A DNA stretch of 64,000 nt, from NCBI RefSeq assembly GCF_002831625.1, contig NZ_CP025116.1, positions 1,564,501 through 1,628,500 of the forward strand, in the 5' to 3' direction. Positions 59,969 to 64,000 of the stretch are shown one piece after another (position 1 is the stretch's first letter; each line of letters starts with the position of its first letter). Origin of the DNA: Nonlabens sp. MB-3u-79. GTDB taxonomy: Bacteria; Bacteroidota; Bacteroidia; Flavobacteriales; Flavobacteriaceae. The notes beneath the pieces were generated by a model. The model was not told the DNA's origin. It did no database searches and was given only the letters and a program-made list of their open reading frames with translations. Made by a program: the position numbers and the translations under genes.

Positions 59969-61306
59969 ATGAAAAATTTAGTTTTAATAGTACTAGTTAT
60001 TCATCAAGTATTTTTTCTCAGCGGTCAGAATGGGTTGAATTTTAAAGAAGGCAGTGTAAAGGAAAATATAGATATTAAATTACACTCTAATTTAATTATT
60101 GTACCAGCTAAAGTTAATGGTGTGGAGCTTAACTTTATTTTAGACACTGGAGCTACAAAGGACATCATATTTAGCCTGGTTGGAATTGATTCTTTGCAAA
60201 TGAAAGCAGGGAGGTATATCTCAATTAACGGCTATGGGTCAGAGGTTCCTATCAATGCCTTACTAACTTCAGGAAATAAAGTAGAACTAGGTAACTTGAT
60301 TATAGATGAAGAAGCACAGTTCCTTGTGGTAGAAAGTAGTGAAATTAATTTTGCGCCTAAACTGGATATACAAGTCCATGGTATACTAGGAGCGAGATTT
60401 TTAAAGAATTTGATTACCCATTTTGATTATGAAAATGAGTTATTACGAATTTATAAGGACTCTGAATCGTTCCCTAGCTATCTCAGAAATGCACAAAGTT
60501 TTGATTTGAGCTTTGAAAATTTCAGGCCTTTTTTTAATGGCGAGTTAGATTTTAAAAATAAAGTCAGGAAACTAGAGTTATTGATAGATACGGGCAGCGG
60601 CGATGCGTTATGGGTTTTTGATGAATTTGATTCTACTTTTGAACTTGATAATAGTTTTGAAGATTATTTAGGGTATGGTATGAATGGGGCTGTTATCGGA
60701 CTCAGAACTAAGGCAAATTCCTTACGGCTTTTAAATAATACGCTTAAAAAGGTAGCTTTATCCTTCCCGTATAAAGAGTATGCGGGCTCAAGTAATGATC
60801 AAAGACAACATAATAGTAGCCTTGGAGGCGAGATTTTAAGAAGGTTTGACATGGTTATTAATTATCCAGAGAAAAAAATTATCATGTTGCCTAATGAAAA
60901 TTTTAATGAAAGATTTTTCTACAATATGAGTGGTATTGGAGTGAAGAACGGGGCTAAGGAACTGATGTACGTGCAAGAAATGCGAGCTGCACTAAGAGAC
61001 AATTATCGTGCTGTTGACAATGCTACAAGCAGCAATTATATCAGGACAAATAAAAGTTACAACAGTTATAACTATCGTACTAAAATCATAGTTGATTACG
61101 TAAGAGAAGGCTCTCCTGCAGCACTTTCAGGGGTTCAAGTGGGGGACCAGATTATCGCTATTAATAGGATTAGTGAACAAGAGCTTACCATTGATAAAGT
61201 GAGCGAGCTGTTTTTTAAAAATCCTTATAAAAAATTAAAAATTAGAATTAAAAGAGGTGATAACATATTTAAGGTGGAAATTGTTAATATTCCTCTAGTC
61301 TTGTAA
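59969..61306 (+). CDS. Exported retropepsin-like aspartic protease with PDZ domain
   Basis: A 445-residue protein with signal peptide (LVLIVLVIHQVFFLSGQ). Two aspartic-protease-like motifs are present: NFILDTGATKDIIF (about residue 65) and LLIDTGSGDALWVF (about 206), so one chain may form both halves of a bilobed active site, or one motif may be structural. A PDZ domain follows at about 370-445 (VREGSPAALSGVQVGDQIIA). It probably acts in the periplasm. The substrate is unknown. Confidence 0.85.
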   Translation: MKNLVLIVLVIHQVFFLSGQNGLNFKEGSVKENIDIKLHSNLIIVPAKVNGVELNFILDTGATKDIIFSLVGIDSLQMKAGRYISINGYGSEVPINALLTSGNKVELGNLIIDEEAQFLVVESSEINFAPKLDIQVHGILGARFLKNLITHFDYENELLRIYKDSESFPSYLRNAQSFDLSFENFRPFFNGELDFKNKVRKLELLIDTGSGDALWVFDEFDSTFELDNSFEDYLGYGMNGAVIGLRTKANSLRLLNNTLKKVALSFPYKEYAGSSNDQRQHNSSLGGEILRRFDMVINYPEKKIIMLPNENFNERFFYNMSGIGVKNGAKELMYVQEMRAALRDNYRAVDNATSSNYIRTNKSYNSYNYRTKIIVDYVREGSPAALSGVQVGDQIIAINRISEQELTIDKVSELFFKNPYKKLKIRIKRGDNIFKVEIVNIPLVL

Positions 61307-61708
61307 TTAGTTATTTTTAGGTATTACTTCACCTTTTAATCGCAATGGAATAGGGTTTTGATCAATATTTGCATAAACGGTAATCGTTTTTACGATAGGT
61401 CCTACTTTATTGGTTTCATATTTTACTTTGATCTCTCCAGTTCCTCCGGGAGCGATTGGTTTTTCAGGCTTTGATAGGATATCACAGCTACAAGAAGAGT
61501 AAATCTTGTATATTTTCAATGGATTGTTTCCTGTGTTTCTAAAAGTAAATGTTCTAATACCATCACTTCCTTTTTCTATTTTACCATAGTCCACTGTAGT
61601 AGATTCAAATTCTATAGTCGTAAGAGGGTCTTGGACAGGGTTACTCTGTGCTACTGCGCCAGTAGAGAATAATCCGGTAAATAAAATTATGAGTAAATTT
61701 TTCATCAT
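61307..61708 (-). CDS. DUF1573 family exported protein
   Basis: A 133-residue exported protein with signal peptide (LLIILFTGLFSTGAVAQ). The single DUF1573 domain has the expected YGKIEKGSDGIRTFTFRNTGN, the YSSCSCDILSKPEKPIAPGG motif and ending VPLRLKGEV-like. It is an Ig-like, ASH/MSP-type beta-sandwich of unknown function and common in Bacteroidota. It converges with the protease gene with no gap. Confidence 0.88.
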   Translation of the reverse strand: MMKNLLIILFTGLFSTGAVAQSNPVQDPLTTIEFESTTVDYGKIEKGSDGIRTFTFRNTGNNPLKIYKIYSSCSCDILSKPEKPIAPGGTGEIKVKYETNKVGPIVKTITVYANIDQNPIPLRLKGEVIPKNN

Positions 61709-61784
61709 TATTTATTTAAGTTATTAAAAGTAAACTATCGATCTTAAAGTGACTGTTAATGCTGCTTATATTTTAAGTAAATAG

Positions 61785-61792
61785 TACTTTTG
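61785..61792 (+). promoter_or_regulatory. Candidate -7 element for valS
   Basis: TACTTTTG (TAnnTTTG), 28 bp before the valS ATG. No clear -33 element was found. Confidence 0.45.
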
Positions 61793-61820
61793 TCCTTGAA
61801 ATTCAAAAACTAAGCCAAAC

Positions 61821-64000
61821 ATGTCCTTAGCGTCAAAATACGATTCCAAAACTACCGAAGAGAAATGGTACAACTACTGGATGGAAAACGATTTTTTCAC
61901 ATCTGTACCAGATGAAAGAGAAAGTTATACGATAGTAATTCCGCCACCTAATGTGACCGGAGTCTTGCATATGGGGCACATGTTAAACAATACAATCCAA
62001 GATGTGCTGATACGTCGTGCACGCCTTAAAGGATATAACGCCTGTTGGGTTCCTGGGACAGATCATGCATCTATTGCTACTGAAGCTAAGGTGGTAAAGA
62101 AGTTAAAAGATCAAGGTATCGATAAAAATGACTTGACCCGTGAAGAGTTTTTACAACACGCTTGGGACTGGACGGATGAATACGGTGGTATTATTCTCGA
62201 GCAACTTAAGAAATTAGGAGCGAGTTGCGATTGGTCTCGTACGAAGTTTACTCTAGATGAAGATATGTCTGCATCGGTTATAAAGGTGTTTATTGACTTG
62301 TACAACAAAGGATTGATTTATCGTGGTTACCGCATGGTGAATTGGGATCCAGAAGCAAAGACAACTTTAAGCGATGAAGAAGTTATTTATGAAGAGCGCA
62401 ATGGGCATTTATACCATTTAAAATATCAAATTAAGGGAAGCGAAGACTTTGTAAGTATAGCGACTACTCGTCCAGAAACCATTCTAGGGGACACAGCAAT
62501 TTGTGTACATCCAGATGATGAGCGCTACACGAGCTTAGTAGGTAAAACCGTTATAGTACCTATAGTAAATCGTGAGATTCCAGTAATTGCAGATCCTTAT
62601 GTGGATATGGAATTCGGTACAGGAGCTTTGAAAATTACTCCTGCGCACGATCAAAATGACAAAAAAATAGGAGAGACGCATCATCTAGAGGTGATCGATA
62701 TTTTTAATGAAGATGCTACTTTAAATAGCTTCGGATTGCATTATGAAGGTAAAGATCGTTTTGTAGTGCGTAAAGAAATTTCTAAGGAGCTAGAAGACCT
62801 TGGTTTTCTTATAAAGAAAGAAGACCATGTTCATAAAGTAGGAACCAGTGAGCGCACTAATGCGGTTATAGAGCCCCGACTATCTGACCAGTGGTTCCTG
62901 AAAATGGAAGAATTGGCAAAGCCCGCTATCAAGGCCGTTAAGGAAGATATTGTGGAGTTGTTGCCGCCTAAGTTTAAAAGCACCTATTTCCACTGGATGG
63001 AAAACGTACGCGACTGGAATATCTCGCGACAGTTAATGTGGGGGCAGCGTATTCCTGCTTACTACTATGGTGACGGAAAAGATGATTTTGTTGTAGCTAC
63101 TAGTCTTGATGAGGCTGTTAGGCTTTCGCGAAAGCGAGCTAATAACAACAACCTTCAACCAGAAGATTTACGTCAAGAAAATGATGTTCTCGACACCTGG
63201 TTCTCTAGTTGGCTGTGGCCTATAAGTGTGTTTAACGGTGTTTTAGAACCAGAAAACGAAGAGATTAATTATTATTACCCTACTCGTGATCTAGTTACTG
63301 GGCCAGATATTTTATTCTTTTGGGTAGCTCGTATGATCGTTGCTGGATATGAATTACGCGATGAAAGGCCTTTTGATAAAGTCTATCTAACTGGATTAGT
63401 TAGAGATAAGCAACGTCGCAAGATGTCCAAGTCTTTAGGTAATTCTCCAGATGCGTTAAAGTTGTTAGAGGAATATGGCGCTGATGGCGTGCGTGTTGGA
63501 TTGTTGCTAAGTGCAGCAGCAGGAAATGACATTATGTTTGATGAAGATCTTTGCCAGCAAGGAAAAGGCTTTGTAAATAAAATGTGGAATGCCTTTAGAC
63601 TCATACAAGGATGGGAAGTGGACAAATCACTAGAACAGCCGCAACATTCTGCTCAAGGAATTGCATGGTATACCAGCCGTTTTAATCAAGTACTTACAGA
63701 AATTGAGGATCACTATTCTAAATACAGAATTAGTGATGTATTGATGACCTCGTACAAATTGATTTATGACGATTTTTGTGGATGGTTGTTAGAAATTATC
63801 AAACCAGAATACCAACAGCCTATAGATCCACAAACCCTTGCTGAGGTCATTGCGTTATTAGAAGATAACATGAGATTGATGCATCCATTTACTCCATTTA
63901 TAACAGAGGAAATATGGCAAAGTACTTCTAAGCGTAAGGTAGAAGAAGCTTTATGCATCAATACATGGCCAGAAGGTGGCGCTTCAGATCAAAAATTATT
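61821..64000 (+). CDS. valS: Valyl-tRNA synthetase, N-terminal part (3' end outside window)
   Basis: The frame is open from the ATG at 61821 to the window end, 726 residues of an enzyme expected to be about 870-880. Class I motifs are intact: HMGH in [17 protein letters not shown], the tRNA-editing domain ([12 protein letters not shown]), WFSSWLWP, and KMSKS in [14 protein letters not shown]. The anticodon-binding domain begins near the end. The protein charges tRNA-Val in the cytoplasm. A palindrome copy is read as LSRKR at about residue 435, in the catalytic domain's insertion region. Confidence 0.96.
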   Translation, partial: MSLASKYDSKTTEEKWYNYWMENDFFTSVPDERESYTIVIPPPNVTGVLHMGHMLNNTIQDVLIRRARLKGYNACWVPGTDHASIATEAKVVKKLKDQGIDKNDLTREEFLQHAWDWTDEYGGIILEQLKKLGASCDWSRTKFTLDEDMSASVIKVFIDLYNKGLIYRGYRMVNWDPEAKTTLSDEEVIYEERNGHLYHLKYQIKGSEDFVSIATTRPETILGDTAICVHPDDERYTSLVGKTVIVPIVNREIPVIADPYVDMEFGTGALKITPAHDQNDKKIGETHHLEVIDIFNEDATLNSFGLHYEGKDRFVVRKEISKELEDLGFLIKKEDHVHKVGTSERTNAVIEPRLSDQWFLKMEELAKPAIKAVKEDIVELLPPKFKSTYFHWMENVRDWNISRQLMWGQRIPAYYYGDGKDDFVVATSLDEAVRLSRKRANNNNLQPEDLRQENDVLDTWFSSWLWPISVFNGVLEPENEEINYYYPTRDLVTGPDILFFWVARMIVAGYELRDERPFDKVYLTGLVRDKQRRKMSKSLGNSPDALKLLEEYGADGVRVGLLLSAAAGNDIMFDEDLCQQGKGFVNKMWNAFRLIQGWEVDKSLEQPQHSAQGIAWYTSRFNQVLTEIEDHYSKYRISDVLMTSYKLIYDDFCGWLLEIIKPEYQQPIDPQTLAEVIALLEDNMRLMHPFTPFITEEIWQSTSKRKVEEALCINTWPEGGASDQKL
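63122..63135. repeat. 14-bp palindrome GCTTTCGCGAAAGC
   Basis: Perfect copy in valS, read as LSRKR. Confidence 0.85.

Noticed and set aside
1..64000. CRISPR arrays, prophage, IS elements, biosynthetic gene clusters, toxin-antitoxin pairs
   Set aside because: None was seen: no regularly spaced repeats, transposases, integrases, phage structural genes or typical small toxin pairs.

Overview
The window is a contiguous piece of an AT-rich Bacteroidota chromosome, almost certainly a marine-type member of the Flavobacteriaceae. The evidence is a flavobacterial FtsZ tail followed by a YqeY-like gene, a type IX secretion (T9SS) sorting domain, promoters of the Bacteroidota form TAnnTTTG rather than TATAAT, weak or absent Shine-Dalgarno sequences, and gene families such as the long aromatic amino acid hydroxylase. 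The genus cannot be fixed from the sequence alone. No phage, IS element, CRISPR array or rRNA is visible. There is one tRNA (Arg, anticodon UCG).

Layout. 1-1.4 kb: end of ftsZ and a YqeY-like gene. 1.6-9.4 kb: glycogen operon glgA-glgC-glgB followed by a GH31 alpha-glucosidase. 9.5-12.1 kb: LysR regulator divergent from a SbtA-type bicarbonate transporter with two small companion genes. 12.2-20.5 kb: GT9 glycosyltransferase, tRNA-Arg, a T9SS cargo protein and a large secreted beta-propeller protein. 20.6-28.1 kb: small regulators and enzymes (flavin-binding protein, AraC, rhodanese, kinase-like ATPase, biopterin-dependent hydroxylase, TetR, Old Yellow Enzyme) and two envelope proteins. 28.2-46.0 kb: a same-strand amino acid biosynthesis block, hisGDCBHA-GNAT-hisF-hisIE, trpE-lipoprotein-trpGDCFBA and asnB. 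46.2-64 kb: housekeeping and envelope genes (Nramp-like transporter, msrA, coiled-coil protein, Nif3, lpxK, hybrid kinase, gap, lipA, GT2, murB, aminotransferase, PDZ protease, start of valS).

The most striking signal is regulatory. The his operon, the trp operon and asnB are each preceded by an unannotated 16-18 residue leader ORF rich in the cognate amino acid: four consecutive His codons, three consecutive Trp codons, and two runs of three Asn codons. Each leader is followed about 26-28 nt later by a strong intrinsic terminator. In all three the TAnnTTTG element ends exactly 7 nt before the leader AUG, so the leader mRNA should be almost leaderless. In all three, sequence at or next to the leader stop codon is complementary to the terminator's 5' side, so a ribosome finishing the leader would mask a possible antiterminator. 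The trp and asn terminators are nearly identical. This looks like one attenuator design re-coded for three amino acids, and an Asn-sensing attenuator on asnB is the least familiar member.

Two repeat phenomena overlay the genes. A perfect 14-bp palindrome, GCTTTCGCGAAAGC, occurs 12 times, 11 of them inside coding sequences in all three frames. The his operon also carries several other palindromic repeat types inserted in or at the ends of HisA, HisH, HisC, HisD and HisF coding regions.
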